Positions 1 through 13,927 of a stretch of DNA of 64,000 nt are shown one piece after another; position 1 is the first letter of the stretch, and every line of letters begins with the position of its first letter. The notes below the pieces were generated by a model. That model did not search any database, had not been told where the DNA came from, and saw only the letters and a program-made list of their open reading frames with translations. The translations under genes were made by a program, and so were the position numbers. The DNA is taken from contig NZ_CAADHO010000002.1 of the NCBI RefSeq assembly GCF_900699765.1, positions 62,001-126,000 of the forward strand, in the 5' to 3' direction. This DNA comes from Desulfoluna butyratoxydans. Its GTDB lineage: Bacteria; Desulfobacterota; Desulfobacteria; Desulfobacterales; Desulfolunaceae.

Positions 1-357
1 TTTCGCCTGCTTGTCGGTCATCACACCCTTGGAGGTGGAGACCACGGCCACGCCGAGTCCGTTGAGGACCGGTTTCAGGTCCTTGTACTTTGCGTACATA
101 CGTCGGCTGGGCTTGCTCACTCTAGTGATTCCGAAAATGGCGTGCGTACCTTCCTGGTCGTACTTAAGGTACAGCCTCAGCATGCCCTGCTTTCCGTCGT
201 CGACAAACTTGTAGTTTTTGATGTAGCCCTGTTCCTGAAGAACCCGTGCAATCTCCACCTTGATCTTGGATCCGGGGATATCGACTTTGGGGAACTTGGC
301 CTTGCCGGCATTGCGGATGCGTGTCAACAAATCCGCAATAGGATCACTCATCGTCAT
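1..357 (-). CDS. rpsH: 30S ribosomal protein S8 (partial, 3' end outside window)
   Basis: S8 binds the central domain of 16S rRNA and is the classic autoregulator of the spc operon. The 119 visible codons begin MTMSDPIADLLTRIRNA, the typical S8 N-terminus, and continue through DIPGSKIKVEIARVLQEQGY and the TRVSKPSRRMY segment. About a dozen C-terminal residues lie beyond base 1. I chose the ATG at 357; a second in-frame ATG at 351 would remove only two residues. It follows rpsN in spc-operon order. Confidence 0.95.
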   Translation of the reverse strand, partial: MTMSDPIADLLTRIRNAGKAKFPKVDIPGSKIKVEIARVLQEQGYIKNYKFVDDGKQGMLRLYLKYDQEGTHAIFGITRVSKPSRRMYAKYKDLKPVLNGLGVAVVSTSKGVMTDKQAK

Positions 358-422
358 GATTAACTCCGTTGAATAGTACTGTAAAGGTTTATACCAGTAT
401 CGAGGGTAAAGGAAAAAATCCC

Positions 423-608
423 TTACCAGCTCGACTTAGTAACACCGGGTAACTTGCCGTGCGATGCAAGGTTCCTGAAACAGATACGGCAGATACCGAA
501 CTTTCGCATGTAAGCCCTGGGCCTCCCGCACATCGGGCATCTGTTGTTCGCACGGACTTTAAACTTGGGCTTGCGTTCGGCTTTCACCATCATTGATTTC
601 TTTGCCAC
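423..608 (-). CDS. rpsZ: 30S ribosomal protein S14, zinc-binding type (type Z)
   Basis: S14 is a small 30S head protein. The 61-residue length and four cysteines (C24, C27, C40, C43 in CPMC...CRIC) mark the short zinc-containing form rather than the roughly 100-residue zinc-free form. It lies between rplE and rpsH, the normal place in the spc operon. A basic N-terminal extension precedes the zinc knuckle and the protein ends in KSSW as expected. The symbol could equally be given as rpsN. Confidence 0.95.
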   Translation of the reverse strand: MAKKSMMVKAERKPKFKVRANNRCPMCGRPRAYMRKFGICRICFRNLASHGKLPGVTKSSW

Positions 609-685
609 AGCTTTCTCCTTGCAGACTTCCTTGCGGGGACTCGGTCTCCCTTATCGCCCCCTTCATGAAGTCAGGTCTTTTTCCT

Positions 686-1225
686 CTAATTCCGGAAAGG
701 CATTCCAAGGAGCCTGAGAAGCTCTTTGCCTTCCGCGTCGTTCTTGGCAGTGGTCACGATCGTGATATTCAGCCCCTTGATCTGATCGATTTTATCGTAA
801 TCGATTTCAGGGAAAATAATCTGCTCACGAACGCCCAGAGAGTAGTTGCCTCGGCCGTCGAAGGCCTTGCCGGAAATACCGCGGAAGTCCCGAACGCGGG
901 GAAGGGAGATGTTGATCAGCCTGTAGAGGAAATCCCACATCTTCTCCTTGCGCAGGGTCGCCATGCACCCAATGGGCATGCCTTCGCGCAGCTTGAAGGC
1001 TGCGATGGACTTCTTGGCTTTGGTGATCACCGGCTTCTGACCGGAAATGGTCGCCAGCTCGGCAGCTGCCGAGTCGAGGATCTTTCCGTTCTTGATGGCT
1101 TCGCCCAGGCCCATGTTCAGGACAACCTTCTCAACCTTGGGAACCTCCATGAGGTTTTTATACCCGAAGGTTTCCATAAGCTTGGGAACCACTTCTTCCT
1201 GATACTGTTTTTTAAAATCTGACAT
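686..1225 (-). CDS. rplE: 50S ribosomal protein L5
   Basis: L5 binds 5S rRNA in the central protuberance of the large subunit. The 179-residue protein has full family length and hallmark segments: [20 protein letters not shown] near the N-terminus, [20 protein letters not shown], and [20 protein letters not shown]. It lies between rplX and rpsZ in conserved spc-operon order on the minus strand, and nothing unusual is visible. Confidence 0.97.
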   Translation of the reverse strand: MSDFKKQYQEEVVPKLMETFGYKNLMEVPKVEKVVLNMGLGEAIKNGKILDSAAAELATISGQKPVITKAKKSIAAFKLREGMPIGCMATLRKEKMWDFLYRLINISLPRVRDFRGISGKAFDGRGNYSLGVREQIIFPEIDYDKIDQIKGLNITIVTTAKNDAEGKELLRLLGMPFRN

Positions 1226-1245
1226 TTACATCCTCCGCCTTGGCC

Positions 1246-1575
1246 CTAAGCTTCGATGGTTTCATTGCATTTTCTGCAAACACGGACCTTCTTACCATCT
1301 TCCAGGACCTTCATCTTTATCCGGACGGGGTTGAGGCAGTGGTTGCACATCAGCTGAACATTGGACAGGTGAATGGGCGCCTCGGCTTCAATAATACCGC
1401 CCTGGGTGTTCTTGAAGTTAGGCTTCTGGTGTCTCTTCACCTTGTTGATGTTCTCCACAACAACCCGGTTTTCCTTCCGGATGACTTTGAGGACTTTGCC
1501 GATCTTGCCCCTGTCCTTTCCGGTAAGAACCTTAACTTTATCATCTCTACGGATATGAGATTTTTCACTGTTCAT
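1246..1575 (-). CDS. rplX: 50S ribosomal protein L24 with C-terminal Cys4 motif
   Basis: L24 is an early assembly protein of the 50S subunit. The 109 residues start with the KOW motif (DDKVKVLTGKDRGKIGKV) and include the usual NINKVKRHQKP segment. The C-terminal third carries four cysteines, C77, C80, C100 and C103, as CNHC...CRKC. This resembles a zinc ribbon and is absent from E. coli L24. Zinc binding is inferred from spacing only. It sits between rplN and rplE. Confidence 0.95.
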   Translation of the reverse strand: MNSEKSHIRRDDKVKVLTGKDRGKIGKVLKVIRKENRVVVENINKVKRHQKPNFKNTQGGIIEAEAPIHLSNVQLMCNHCLNPVRIKMKVLEDGKKVRVCRKCNETIEA

Positions 1576-1614
1576 AGTTTGTCTCCAAAATAGCGACCGG
1601 GTTCTTTTCCGGCA

Positions 1615-1983
1615 TTAAAGGACTTCAGGAGCCAGTGAGATGATACGCATGAATCGCTTCGCCCTCAGCTCCCTTGCCACCGGGCCGAAAATACGCGTTC
1701 CGATGGGTTCCTGGCTCTGATTGACCAGTACCGCGGAGTTCTCGTCGAAACGGATGTAAGATCCATCGGCTCGTTTGATGGCCTTCTTCGTGCGTACAAT
1801 CACGGCCTTCATCACATCGCCTTTTTTTACCTTGGCGTTGGGAATGGCCTCCTTGACAGACACGACGATGATGTCGCCGACACCTGCGTATCGCTTTTTG
1901 GAACCGCCCAATATCTTGATGCAGTACAGCTCCTTGGCACCGGAGTTGTCTGCCACGGTCAATCTAGTTTCTGTCTGAATCAT
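1615..1983 (-). CDS. rplN: 50S ribosomal protein L14
   Basis: L14 sits at the subunit interface and contacts 16S rRNA in bridge B8. The 122-residue length equals the family norm. It begins [18 protein letters not shown] and contains the conserved [20 protein letters not shown] and VRTKK segments, ending in [10 protein letters not shown]. It follows rpsQ in the spc operon, the first gene of that block in E. coli terms. Confidence 0.97.
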   Translation of the reverse strand: MIQTETRLTVADNSGAKELYCIKILGGSKKRYAGVGDIIVVSVKEAIPNAKVKKGDVMKAVIVRTKKAIKRADGSYIRFDENSAVLVNQSQEPIGTRIFGPVARELRAKRFMRIISLAPEVL

Positions 1984-2001
1984 CGTTGTCTTCCTTCTTT
2001 A

Positions 2002-2259
2002 TCAAACCGCCTTTTCAACAATCTTGCTGACGCGGTGCCGTTTGCTTTTGCTCAGGGGCCTGCACTCGGTGATGACGACCTTGTCGCCGATGCCGCATGC
2101 GTTCTCCGCGTCGTGGGCTGCATATTTGTTGTGGCGCTTGATATATTTCTTGTAAAGAGGATGCTTAACCAGCCTTTCCACAAGAACGACGACGGTTCGA
2201 TCCATCTTATCGGACACCACAGTTCCCTGCAGCTGTCTCTTCATTCCTCGTTTTTTCAT
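2002..2259 (-). CDS. rpsQ: 30S ribosomal protein S17
   Basis: S17 is a primary 16S rRNA-binding protein of the 30S body. The 85 residues contain [19 protein letters not shown] and the conserved [18 protein letters not shown] segment of the OB fold, then [13 protein letters not shown]. It lies between rpmC and rplN, the last S10-operon position in E. coli order. The next gene begins after only 18 bases, so co-transcription is likely. Confidence 0.97.
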   Translation of the reverse strand: MKKRGMKRQLQGTVVSDKMDRTVVVLVERLVKHPLYKKYIKRHNKYAAHDAENACGIGDKVVITECRPLSKSKRHRVSKIVEKAV

Positions 2260-2289
2260 AGCGGTAACTAGTCTCTACCTTTAGAAAGT

Positions 2290-2472
2290 TCAGTTTTCCC
2301 GGATGACCGTCTCGACCTTGGCAATGTCCCTGCGCACGCTTTTGAGCATGGAGGTCTTCTCAAGCTGCCCCACGCCGTGCTGGAAGCGCAGGTTGAAGTG
2401 CTCTTCCTTGAGGTCCTGAAGTTTCGCCTTCAGATCATCCTTGCCCATGGCACGAATATCTTTGATCTTCAT
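2290..2472 (-). CDS. rpmC: 50S ribosomal protein L29
   Basis: L29 is a small helical protein at the polypeptide exit tunnel, near the docking site of SRP and trigger factor. The 60-residue protein has the family pattern [19 protein letters not shown], then FNLRFQHGVGQLEKTSML and VRRDIAKVETVI. Its start codon overlaps the stop codon of rplP at base 2472, implying translational coupling. Confidence 0.96.
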   Translation of the reverse strand: MKIKDIRAMGKDDLKAKLQDLKEEHFNLRFQHGVGQLEKTSMLKSVRRDIAKVETVIREN

Positions 2473-2885
2473 TAGTAGTCGCCCCTCTCAATAAAACGTG
2501 TTTTAATGGAAAGCTTGTGGGCGGCAAGACGCATTGCTTCGCGAGCCAGATCTCTGGGAACACCTTCGAGTTCATAAAGGATCTTGCCGGGTTTGACAAC
2601 GGCAACCCATGCCTCGGTGGAACCTTTACCTTTACCCATTCGGACTTCGGCAGGTTTCTTGGTGATGGGCTTGTCCGGGAAAATCCGGATCCACATCTTT
2701 CCGCCACGCTTGACGCGACGGTTCATGGCAATACGGGCAGCCTCGATCTGGCGTGCGTTAACGTAGCCGCACTCCAGGGCCTGCAGCCCGAATTCGCCGA
2801 AGCTGAGGGTGGAGCCACGGTAGGCTTTCCCCGTCATTCTTCCACGCTGCTGCTTTCTGAATTTGACCTTTTTAGGACTCAGCAT
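2472..2885 (-). CDS. rplP: 50S ribosomal protein L16
   Basis: L16 lies near the A-site of the large subunit and is needed for peptidyl transferase assembly. The 137-residue protein begins [20 protein letters not shown] and includes [20 protein letters not shown] and [20 protein letters not shown], all diagnostic. The gene overlaps rpmC by one base and follows rpsC in the S10 operon. Confidence 0.97.
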   Translation of the reverse strand: MLSPKKVKFRKQQRGRMTGKAYRGSTLSFGEFGLQALECGYVNARQIEAARIAMNRRVKRGGKMWIRIFPDKPITKKPAEVRMGKGKGSTEAWVAVVKPGKILYELEGVPRDLAREAMRLAAHKLSIKTRFIERGDY

Positions 2886-2925
2886 TTGGAAACTCCTTCA
2901 TTATCCTGTCAAAGCAAGGGCCACA

Positions 2926-3573
2926 TCAGTCCTTACCCAGGATCTCTCCTTTGAAAATAAACACTTTGATGCCGATGACCCCATAGGTCGTATGGGCTTC
3001 GGCAAAACCGTAGTCGATATCCGCACGGAGGGTATGAAGGGGCACCCTGCCTTCCCGGTACCATTCGGTACGGGCCATTTCAGCGCCACCCAGACGGCCG
3101 GCACAGATGATCTTGATGCCCAGTGCGCCGAAACGCATGGCCGAGGAGACGCAGCGCTTGATGGCGCGGCGGAAGGCCACACGGCGCTCCAGCTGGAGGG
3201 CCACATTTTCAGCCACCATCTGGGAGTCAAGCTCGGGACGTTTGATCTCCTGAATGTCGATCATCACGTCGCGCTTGTCCCCACCGGCAGAAATCAGCTT
3301 CACCAGGTCGGTCTTGAGCAGACCGATCTCAGAGCCCTTCTTGCCGATGACGATCCCGGGGCGGGCAGTGTGGATGCGGAGGCGGATCCTCTTGGAGGAT
3401 CGCTCAATCTCTACCTTGGAAATACCGGCATGGTACAGTCGCTTTTTGAGAAACTTGCGGATCCGGAAATCTTCCATGACAAAATCCGCATACTGCTTGT
3501 CGGCGTACCAGCGGGAATCCCAGGTCTTGTTGATTCCGAGTCTAAGTCCTATTGGATTTACTTTCTGGCCCAA
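2926..3573 (-). CDS. rpsC: 30S ribosomal protein S3
   Basis: S3 forms part of the mRNA entry channel and helicase centre of the 30S head. The 215-residue protein starts [20 protein letters not shown]. It carries the type-II KH domain with the GxxG loop in [12 protein letters not shown] and the C-terminal [20 protein letters not shown] motif. It lies between rplV and rplP in S10-operon order. Length is at the short end of the family. Confidence 0.97.
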   Translation of the reverse strand: MGQKVNPIGLRLGINKTWDSRWYADKQYADFVMEDFRIRKFLKKRLYHAGISKVEIERSSKRIRLRIHTARPGIVIGKKGSEIGLLKTDLVKLISAGGDKRDVMIDIQEIKRPELDSQMVAENVALQLERRVAFRRAIKRCVSSAMRFGALGIKIICAGRLGGAEMARTEWYREGRVPLHTLRADIDYGFAEAHTTYGVIGIKVFIFKGEILGKD

Positions 3574-3591
3574 CTTTTTATCTCCTTTTCG

Positions 3592-3927
3592 TTACGCCTC
3601 ATCAGCCACGACGACTGTGATGTGACTGGTTTTCTTCAGGATGCGGGATCCTCTACCGCGCGCTCTGGCCCTGAACCGCTTCAGGCTGGGCCCTTGGTCA
3701 ACCGTGATATTCTTAATAAAGAGCGCGTCAACGTCGAGTTCGTTGTTGTGATCGGCGTTGGCGACAGCTGACCGCAGAGTCTTCTCGACGATTGCAGCGG
3801 CTTTCTGAGGCATAAATTTGAGCGAATTGATGCCTGATTCGACAGGCTTCCCCTTCACGGCGCCGATAATCTTCCGCACCTTCTGAGGAGAAATTCGCAC
3901 ATACCTTGCTACAGCTTTAACCTCCAT
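3592..3927 (-). CDS. rplV: 50S ribosomal protein L22
   Basis: L22 lines the nascent peptide exit tunnel and contacts macrolides. The 111-residue protein begins [20 protein letters not shown], has the ALNFMPQKAA-like stretch ([17 protein letters not shown]), and ends in the tunnel hairpin region [20 protein letters not shown]. No deletion is obvious in the hairpin. Its place between rpsS and rpsC fits the S10 operon. Confidence 0.96.
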   Translation of the reverse strand: MEVKAVARYVRISPQKVRKIIGAVKGKPVESGINSLKFMPQKAAAIVEKTLRSAVANADHNNELDVDALFIKNITVDQGPSLKRFRARARGRGSRILKKTSHITVVVADEA

Positions 3928-3962
3928 TGTAAGTCATCCTCTACTTAAAGGTTTGCGGGGCG

Positions 3963-4241
3963 CTATTTGCCCTTGGTCTTTTTATCAGCCGCATGCCCCC
4001 AGTAGGTGCGTGTCGGTGAAAATTCCCCCAGTTTATGGCCAACCATATTCTCGGTAACGAATACCGGAATGAATTTACGACCGTTGTGTACTGCAAGCGT
4101 CAACCCTACCATCTCGGGGAAGATGGTAGATCGTCTCGACCATGTCTGGATGACCTGGTTGGATCGGCTTTCCTGAGCCAAGAGCACTTTCTTGACAAGC
4201 TTTGCATCAACAAACGGCCCTTTCTTAAGCGAACGTGGCAT
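3963..4241 (-). CDS. rpsS: 30S ribosomal protein S19
   Basis: S19 forms the S13-S19 pair in the 30S head near the A-site tRNA. The 92-residue protein starts [19 protein letters not shown], has [20 protein letters not shown], and ends with the conserved [16 protein letters not shown] segment. It lies between rplB and rplV, the standard S10-operon place. Confidence 0.97.
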   Translation of the reverse strand: MPRSLKKGPFVDAKLVKKVLLAQESRSNQVIQTWSRRSTIFPEMVGLTLAVHNGRKFIPVFVTENMVGHKLGEFSPTRTYWGHAADKKTKGK

Positions 4242-4296
4242 TTTGTCTCCTGTTCTTAATCTTTCAAATTACCCGTAATTGCTTTACGCGAGCCTG

Positions 4297-5124
4297 TTAC
4301 TTCGTGCGTCGCTTCACGATGTAACGGTTGGTGGTCTTGTTCTTTCTGGTGCGGAAGCCCTTAGAGGGTACGCCCCAGGGTGAACAGGGGTGACGGCCGC
4401 CGGAAGAGCGTCCTTCACCACCACCCATGGGATGGTCAACAGGGTTCATGGCCACACCGCGGACACTGGGACGAACGCCCATCCAGCGGGTACGGCCGGC
4501 TTTGCCCTTGTTGATGCTGCTGTGCTCTGTATTTCCAAGTCGCCCGATGGTCGCCTTGCACGTGGCAAGGACCATGCGTACTTCACCGGAGGGAAGTCGA
4601 ACCATGGCGTAGGCCTTCTCTTTGGCCATCAGCTGTGCAAAGGTTCCGGCGCTGCGAACGATCTGCCCACCTTTGCCCACCTTGAGCTCAATGTTGTGGA
4701 TCTGGGTACCCAGGGGAATGTTCTCCAGGGGGAGGCAGTTCCCGGGCTTGATGTCGGCCTCGGGGCCGGACATGATCTGATCGCCTACATTGAGGTTGAT
4801 GGGGGCCAGGATGTACCGCTTCTCGCCATCGACGTAGTGAAGCAGGGCAATCCGAGCGCTGCGGTTGGGATCGTATTCGATCGTCGCTACTTTAGCAGGG
4901 ATACCGACTTTGTCACGCTTGAAGTCGATGACCCTGTAATGTCTCTTGTGTCCACCACCCTTGTGACGGCAGGTAATCCGGCCGTTGACGTTACGACCGC
5001 CGCTTTTCTTCAGGGGCCGCAGCAGACTCTTTTCGGGTTTGTCGGTGGTAATCCCTTCAAACGTCGAATATTCCTGGTGCCTGCGGCCAGGTGATGTCGG
5101 TTTGGTTTTTCTAATTGCTGCCAT
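4297..5124 (-). CDS. rplB: 50S ribosomal protein L2
   Basis: L2 is essential for subunit association and peptidyl transferase function. The 275-residue protein begins [17 protein letters not shown] and contains [20 protein letters not shown]. It also has the universally conserved C-terminal loop around [17 protein letters not shown], whose histidine lies near the catalytic centre. Family length is normal. It follows rplW in the S10 operon. Confidence 0.98.
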   Translation of the reverse strand: MAAIRKTKPTSPGRRHQEYSTFEGITTDKPEKSLLRPLKKSGGRNVNGRITCRHKGGGHKRHYRVIDFKRDKVGIPAKVATIEYDPNRSARIALLHYVDGEKRYILAPINLNVGDQIMSGPEADIKPGNCLPLENIPLGTQIHNIELKVGKGGQIVRSAGTFAQLMAKEKAYAMVRLPSGEVRMVLATCKATIGRLGNTEHSSINKGKAGRTRWMGVRPSVRGVAMNPVDHPMGGGEGRSSGGRHPCSPWGVPSKGFRTRKNKTTNRYIVKRRTK

Positions 5125-5138
5125 TTATCGCTCCCGGT

Positions 5139-5426
5139 CTATACGCCTTCAAAGAATTCAATGGTACTTCCAGGCACCAGCGTCACAATCGCCTTTTTCC
5201 AGTCTTTGCGCTTTCCGACGATTTTGCCTCTCTGCTTGACCTTGCCCTTCACGTTAACCGTGCGGACATCTTCCACGCCGACTTTGAAGATCTTCTCGAC
5301 AGCCTTCTTGATCTCAATCCGGTTGGCCTTCGGGGCGACTTCAAAAGATACCTGGTTCAGCGTCTCTTTCTGAATCGTGGTCTTTTCCGTGTTCAACGGC
5401 TTGATAATGATATCGAATGTATTCAT
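5139..5426 (-). CDS. rplW: 50S ribosomal protein L23
   Basis: L23 sits at the exit tunnel and is the docking point for trigger factor and SRP. The 95-residue protein has [16 protein letters not shown] at the N-terminus, the [20 protein letters not shown] core and the basic [19 protein letters not shown] tail. Its start overlaps the end of rplD by four bases (5423-5426), which indicates translational coupling. Confidence 0.96.
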   Translation of the reverse strand: MNTFDIIIKPLNTEKTTIQKETLNQVSFEVAPKANRIEIKKAVEKIFKVGVEDVRTVNVKGKVKQRGKIVGKRKDWKKAIVTLVPGSTIEFFEGV

Positions 5427-6046
5427 GCTGAAAGCCTCCCTTCGATGCCTTTGATGGAAGACTCAATGAGGACCAGCTTGTTGTACTTGAGAATATCATA
5501 CACATTGAGGCCCTCGGTGCGGATCACCTTGACGCCTTTGATATTGCGCGCTGACAGCTCAAATTTGATATCTTCCGCGTCGGTCACGATCAGAGCGTTG
5601 TCGACCTTAAGGTCGGTAAGGGCCTTGACAACGGTCTTGGTTTTGATCTCGTCCACTCCGAAGGTATCGACAACCATGAGGTTATCGCCCTGGAAACGGC
5701 TGGAAAGAGCCATTTTCAGTGCAAGTTTCCGCACCTTCTTGGGCACTTTGTACGCCCAGCTTTTGGGCTGGGGGCCAAAGATCACCCCGCCACCACGACG
5801 CAAGGGCGACTTGATGGAGCCGGAGCGGGCGTTGCCGGTACCCTTCTGCCGGTAAAGCTTTTTGGTGCTACCGGTAATATCGGAGCGGTTCGTAACAGAT
5901 GCAGACCCGGCGCGCCGGTTGGCCAACTGCATCTTGACCACTTCGTGAAGGACACTTCCTTTTACGGCTACATTGAAGATATCGTCCGCAAGCTCAGCCT
6001 GCGAGACCTTATCTCCTGTAACATTCAGTACATCAACGACAGCCAT
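5423..6046 (-). CDS. rplD: 50S ribosomal protein L4
   Basis: L4 contributes an extended loop to the exit tunnel and in enterobacteria represses the S10 operon. The 207-residue protein contains the loop signature [20 protein letters not shown] followed by [10 protein letters not shown], then [18 protein letters not shown]. Gene order rplC-rplD-rplW is preserved. Whether it is autoregulatory here cannot be read from the sequence. Confidence 0.97.
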   Translation of the reverse strand: MAVVDVLNVTGDKVSQAELADDIFNVAVKGSVLHEVVKMQLANRRAGSASVTNRSDITGSTKKLYRQKGTGNARSGSIKSPLRRGGGVIFGPQPKSWAYKVPKKVRKLALKMALSSRFQGDNLMVVDTFGVDEIKTKTVVKALTDLKVDNALIVTDAEDIKFELSARNIKGVKVIRTEGLNVYDILKYNKLVLIESSIKGIEGRLSA

Positions 6047-6122
6047 AACTTCCCTCGTTTTTTATTTTCATGCACCCACTTCGCAGGGTCCCTGCGGTTG
6101 GGCACACGTTGATGTTCATCGT

Positions 6123-6755
6123 TTACTTGCCAAACTTCGGCTTCTTGATCTCAACAAGACCGGACTTGGCACCGGGAATGCAGCCCTGAATGAGAACCAC
6201 ATTTTCGTCGGCACGAATGTCCACAACGGTCAGGTTTCGAACGGTCTTTCTGACGCCGCCGTACTGTCCGGGAAGCTTCTTTCCTTTAAAAACCTTGGCA
6301 GGCCAGGCGCTGCAACCGATGGAGCCGGGGGCCCTGTGGTTACGGCAACCGTGGGTCTCGGGGCCGCGGGAAAACCCGTGGCGCTTGATGGTACCTGAGA
6401 AACCGCGGCCTTTGGAGGTTCCGGTCACGTCCACGAGTTCACCAACCTCGAACATCTCGGCGGTGATTTCCTGGCCCAGGGAGTACTCAGCGGGATCAGC
6501 CACTTCAAACTCACGGACATCGGAAAAAAAGCTCTCGCCGCTCTTGGCGAAGTGGCCCTTCAGGGGCTTGGTGGTGTGCTTTGCTTTTTTCTCACCGAAT
6601 CCGAGCTGAACGGCGTTGTATCCGTCCGTGTCCACGGTTTTGATCTGAGTTACGACGCAGGGGCCTACCTGTACTACAGTGACGGGGATGTACCTCCCGT
6701 CTGAGGAGTAGACGCCTGTCATCCCCAATTTTTTACCCAAAAGTCCTCTACTCAT
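6123..6755 (-). CDS. rplC: 50S ribosomal protein L3
   Basis: L3 is an early-binding 50S protein that reaches the peptidyl transferase centre. The 210-residue protein begins [20 protein letters not shown] and contains the conserved [20 protein letters not shown] motif, whose glutamine/histidine environment lies near 23S rRNA, then [20 protein letters not shown]. It follows rpsJ and precedes rplD. About 76 non-coding bases separate it from rplD. Confidence 0.97.
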   Translation of the reverse strand: MSRGLLGKKLGMTGVYSSDGRYIPVTVVQVGPCVVTQIKTVDTDGYNAVQLGFGEKKAKHTTKPLKGHFAKSGESFFSDVREFEVADPAEYSLGQEITAEMFEVGELVDVTGTSKGRGFSGTIKRHGFSRGPETHGCRNHRAPGSIGCSAWPAKVFKGKKLPGQYGGVRKTVRNLTVVDIRADENVVLIQGCIPGAKSGLVEIKKPKFGK

Positions 6756-6773
6756 TGGTAATATACCCCTTAA

Positions 6774-7085
6774 CTACAGTTTAATCTCTACATCGACACC
6801 GGGCGAAAGATCCAGCTTCATCAGAGCGTCCACGGTCTGCTGGGTAGGTTCGAGAATGTCCAGCAGTCTCTTGTGGGTTCTGATCTCAAACTGCTCACGT
6901 GATTTCTTGTTCACGTGGGGTGAGCGAAGAATGCAGAATTTGTTGATACGTGTGGGCAATGGAATGGGCCCGCAGATCTTTGCGCCTGTCTTCTTGGCGG
7001 TGTCGACAATATCAAGGGCTGATTTGTCGAGAAGCCTGTGATCGTATGCCCTGAGTCTGATCCTGATTTTGGTATTGATCATCAT
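6774..7085 (-). CDS. rpsJ: 30S ribosomal protein S10 (NusE)
   Basis: S10 is a 30S head protein and, as NusE, bridges NusG and RNA polymerase. The 103-residue reading begins with two methionines. The second (start 7082) would give the usual [16 protein letters not shown]-terminus, so the true start may be three bases downstream. The [20 protein letters not shown] motif is diagnostic. It follows tuf directly, as the first gene of the S10 operon. Confidence 0.97.
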   Translation of the reverse strand: MMINTKIRIRLRAYDHRLLDKSALDIVDTAKKTGAKICGPIPLPTRINKFCILRSPHVNKKSREQFEIRTHKRLLDILEPTQQTVDALMKLDLSPGVDVEIKL

Positions 7086-7099
7086 GATTTGGTACCCAC

Positions 7100-8296
7100 C
7101 TATTCAATAATTTCAGATACGACACCAGCACCAACGGTACGGCCGCCTTCGCGGATAGCGAAGCGGAGCTCTTTTTCCATGGCGATGGGGCTGATCAGTT
7201 CAGCAATGATGGCGGTGTTGTCGCCGGGCATAATCATCTCAACGCCTTCGGGGAGGTTCAGGATCCCGGTGACGTCGGTGGTACGGAAGAAGAACTGGGG
7301 ACGGTAGCCGGAGAAGAACGGGGTATGGCGGCCGCCTTCCTCTTTGGAGAGGACGTAGATCTCTGCCTTGAACTTGGTGTGGGGCGTGATGGTACCGGGC
7401 TTGGCCACAACCTGACCACGCTCAACTTCGTCACGCTTGGTGCCGCGAAGCAGCAGGCCAACGTTGTCACCGGCCATGCCTTCGTCCAGGAGCTTGCGGA
7501 ACATCTCAACACCGGTACAAACGGTCTTGGCGGTGGCACGGATGCCCACGAGTTCCACTTCGTCGCCGGTGTGGATCACACCACGCTCGATACGACCGGT
7601 TACAACAGTACCACGGCCGGAGATGGAGAAGACGTCCTCGATGGGCATGAGGAAATCTTTGTCGGTGTCGCGCTCGGGCTCGGGGATGAAGCTGTCGCAC
7701 GCGTCCATGAGCTCGAAGATGCAAGCAGCGGCTGCGTCTTCGTGGGTGTCGGCTTCCAGGGCGCGCAGGGCGCTGCCGCGAATGATGGGGGTGTCGTCGC
7801 CGGGGAAATCGTACTTGGAGAGAAGCTCCTGGAGCTCCATCTCAACGAGCTCGATGAGCTCTTCGTCGTCGACCATGTCGCACTTGTTGAGGAACACAAC
7901 AATACGGGGGACACCAACCTGACGGGCGAGCAGGATGTGCTCACGGGTCTGGGGCATGGGGCCGTCGTCTGCGGACACAACCAGGATCGCACCGTCCATC
8001 TGGGCGGCGCCGGTGATCATGTTCTTAATGTAGTCGGCGTGACCAGGGCAGTCAACGTGTGCGTAGTGACGGTTGGGAGTTTCGTACTCCACGTGAGCGG
8101 TTGCAATGGTGATGCCGCGCTCTTTCTCTTCCGGTGCCTTGTCGATCTCGTCGAAGGCAACGGCGCTGCCTGCTCCGGCTCGGAGGGCGTTCTGCTTGGT
8201 AATCGCAGCGGTGAGCGTGGTCTTGCCATGGTCGATGTGACCGATGGTACCGACGTTTACATGCGGTTTGGAACGTTCAAATTTTTCTTTTGCCAT
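7100..8296 (-). CDS. tuf: Elongation factor Tu, copy 1
   Basis: EF-Tu delivers aminoacyl-tRNA to the ribosomal A-site in the cytoplasm. The 398-residue protein has all G motifs: [10 protein letters not shown] (P-loop), the DCPGHADYI switch II segment, NKCD and GSALRAL. Domains II and III follow. It differs from the second copy (21857-23053) at only five residues by my count: 44, 184, 188, 191 and 254. It lies between rpsG and rpsJ, but fusA, which normally sits between rpsG and tuf, is absent. Expression from the str/S10 promoter upstream of rpsL is likely. Confidence 0.98.
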   Translation of the reverse strand: MAKEKFERSKPHVNVGTIGHIDHGKTTLTAAITKQNALRAGAGSAVAFDEIDKAPEEKERGITIATAHVEYETPNRHYAHVDCPGHADYIKNMITGAAQMDGAILVVSADDGPMPQTREHILLARQVGVPRIVVFLNKCDMVDDEELIELVEMELQELLSKYDFPGDDTPIIRGSALRALEADTHEDAAAACIFELMDACDSFIPEPERDTDKDFLMPIEDVFSISGRGTVVTGRIERGVIHTGDEVELVGIRATAKTVCTGVEMFRKLLDEGMAGDNVGLLLRGTKRDEVERGQVVAKPGTITPHTKFKAEIYVLSKEEGGRHTPFFSGYRPQFFFRTTDVTGILNLPEGVEMIMPGDNTAIIAELISPIAMEKELRFAIREGGRTVGAGVVSEIIE

Positions 8297-8428
8297 GGGT
8301 TGTTTTTTCCTCCTCCGACCTTGGCGGGTCGGAATGTGATGGTGTTTGCCTTCATGCAGGCTGACATAAAGCGCGCTTCAAAGCGTCTCGCATACAGTGC
8401 AATCGGTCGCGTAACAATTGGATCCGGA

Positions 8429-8905
<477 letters not shown>

Positions 8906-8952
8906 TCACTCTTTGAACAAATCTTGGTTAACGAATCAGATGGAGAGTCGTC

Positions 8953-9324
8953 TTACTTCGGCTTGCGTGCACCGTACTTGGAGCGACTCTGCTTCCTGTC
9001 TTCCACACCCAGCGTATCAAGGGTACCCCTTACAATAGTGTAACGGACACCCGGAAGGTCTTTTACACGACCACCGCGAACCAGGACAACGGAGTGTTCC
9101 TGGAGGTTATGGCCGATGCCGGGGATATAGGCGGTAACTTCCACGCCTGTGGTGAGGCGAACCCTGGCCACCTTCCTGAGTGCTGAGTTTGGTTTTTTCG
9201 GAGTCGAAGTATACACACGAGTACAGACACCACGCTTCTGAGGCCCACCCATCAGGGCTGGCGTGCTGGTCTTTTTCTTCGCGCGCGTTCTTCCTTTCCG
9301 GACCAACTGGTTAATCGTAGGCAT
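8953..9324 (-). CDS. rpsL: 30S ribosomal protein S12
   Basis: S12 sits in the decoding centre and monitors codon-anticodon pairing. The 123-residue protein starts [20 protein letters not shown] and has [20 protein letters not shown] and [18 protein letters not shown]. The lysines equivalent to K43 and K88, whose changes give streptomycin resistance, are unaltered. It is the first gene of the str block, with its own promoter-like sequence just upstream. Confidence 0.98.
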   Translation of the reverse strand: MPTINQLVRKGRTRAKKKTSTPALMGGPQKRGVCTRVYTSTPKKPNSALRKVARVRLTTGVEVTAYIPGIGHNLQEHSVVLVRGGRVKDLPGVRYTIVRGTLDTLGVEDRKQSRSKYGARKPK

Positions 9325-9378
9325 TTCGTACCAAACTCCTTTAATTGTTTGTCATTTTCCTAAAACGCAAAATACGGC

Positions 9379-9407
9379 ATGATACTTATACCACCCCGTT
9401 TTGTCAA
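9379..9407 (-). promoter_or_regulatory. Promoter-like -35/-10 upstream of rpsL
   Basis: Read on the minus strand, TTGACA (9402-9407) is followed after exactly 17 bases by TATCAT (9379-9384), about 50 bases before the rpsL start. This is a near-consensus sigma-70 promoter in the 156-base gap between rpoC and rpsL. It would let the rpsL-rpsG-tuf-S10-spc genes be expressed independently of rpoBC. No expression evidence is available. Confidence 0.7.
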
Positions 9408-9436
9408 GGAATAATTTCCTTACCCATTTGTATCCA

Positions 9437-9480
9437 AAGCGGGTTCCCCCGAAAAACCCGAAGAAACCCGCTTTTTTTTT
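9437..9480. terminator. Inverted repeat after rpoC
   Basis: An AAGCGGGTT / AACCCGCTT inverted repeat starts immediately after the rpoC stop. On the plus strand it is followed by a run of nine T, the form of an intrinsic terminator for plus-strand transcription. In the rpoC direction the hairpin lacks a trailing U-run, so it may only stabilise the rpoC 3' end or attenuate. Confidence 0.45.
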
Positions 9481-13917
<4,437 letters not shown>

Positions 13918-13927
13918 TATCTGCTCC

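Noticed and set aside
9441..9480. Strong intrinsic terminator for rpoBC
   Set aside because: The T-run follows the hairpin only on the plus strand; in the rpoC direction it precedes it as an A-run, so I list it only as a weak, bidirectional inverted repeat.
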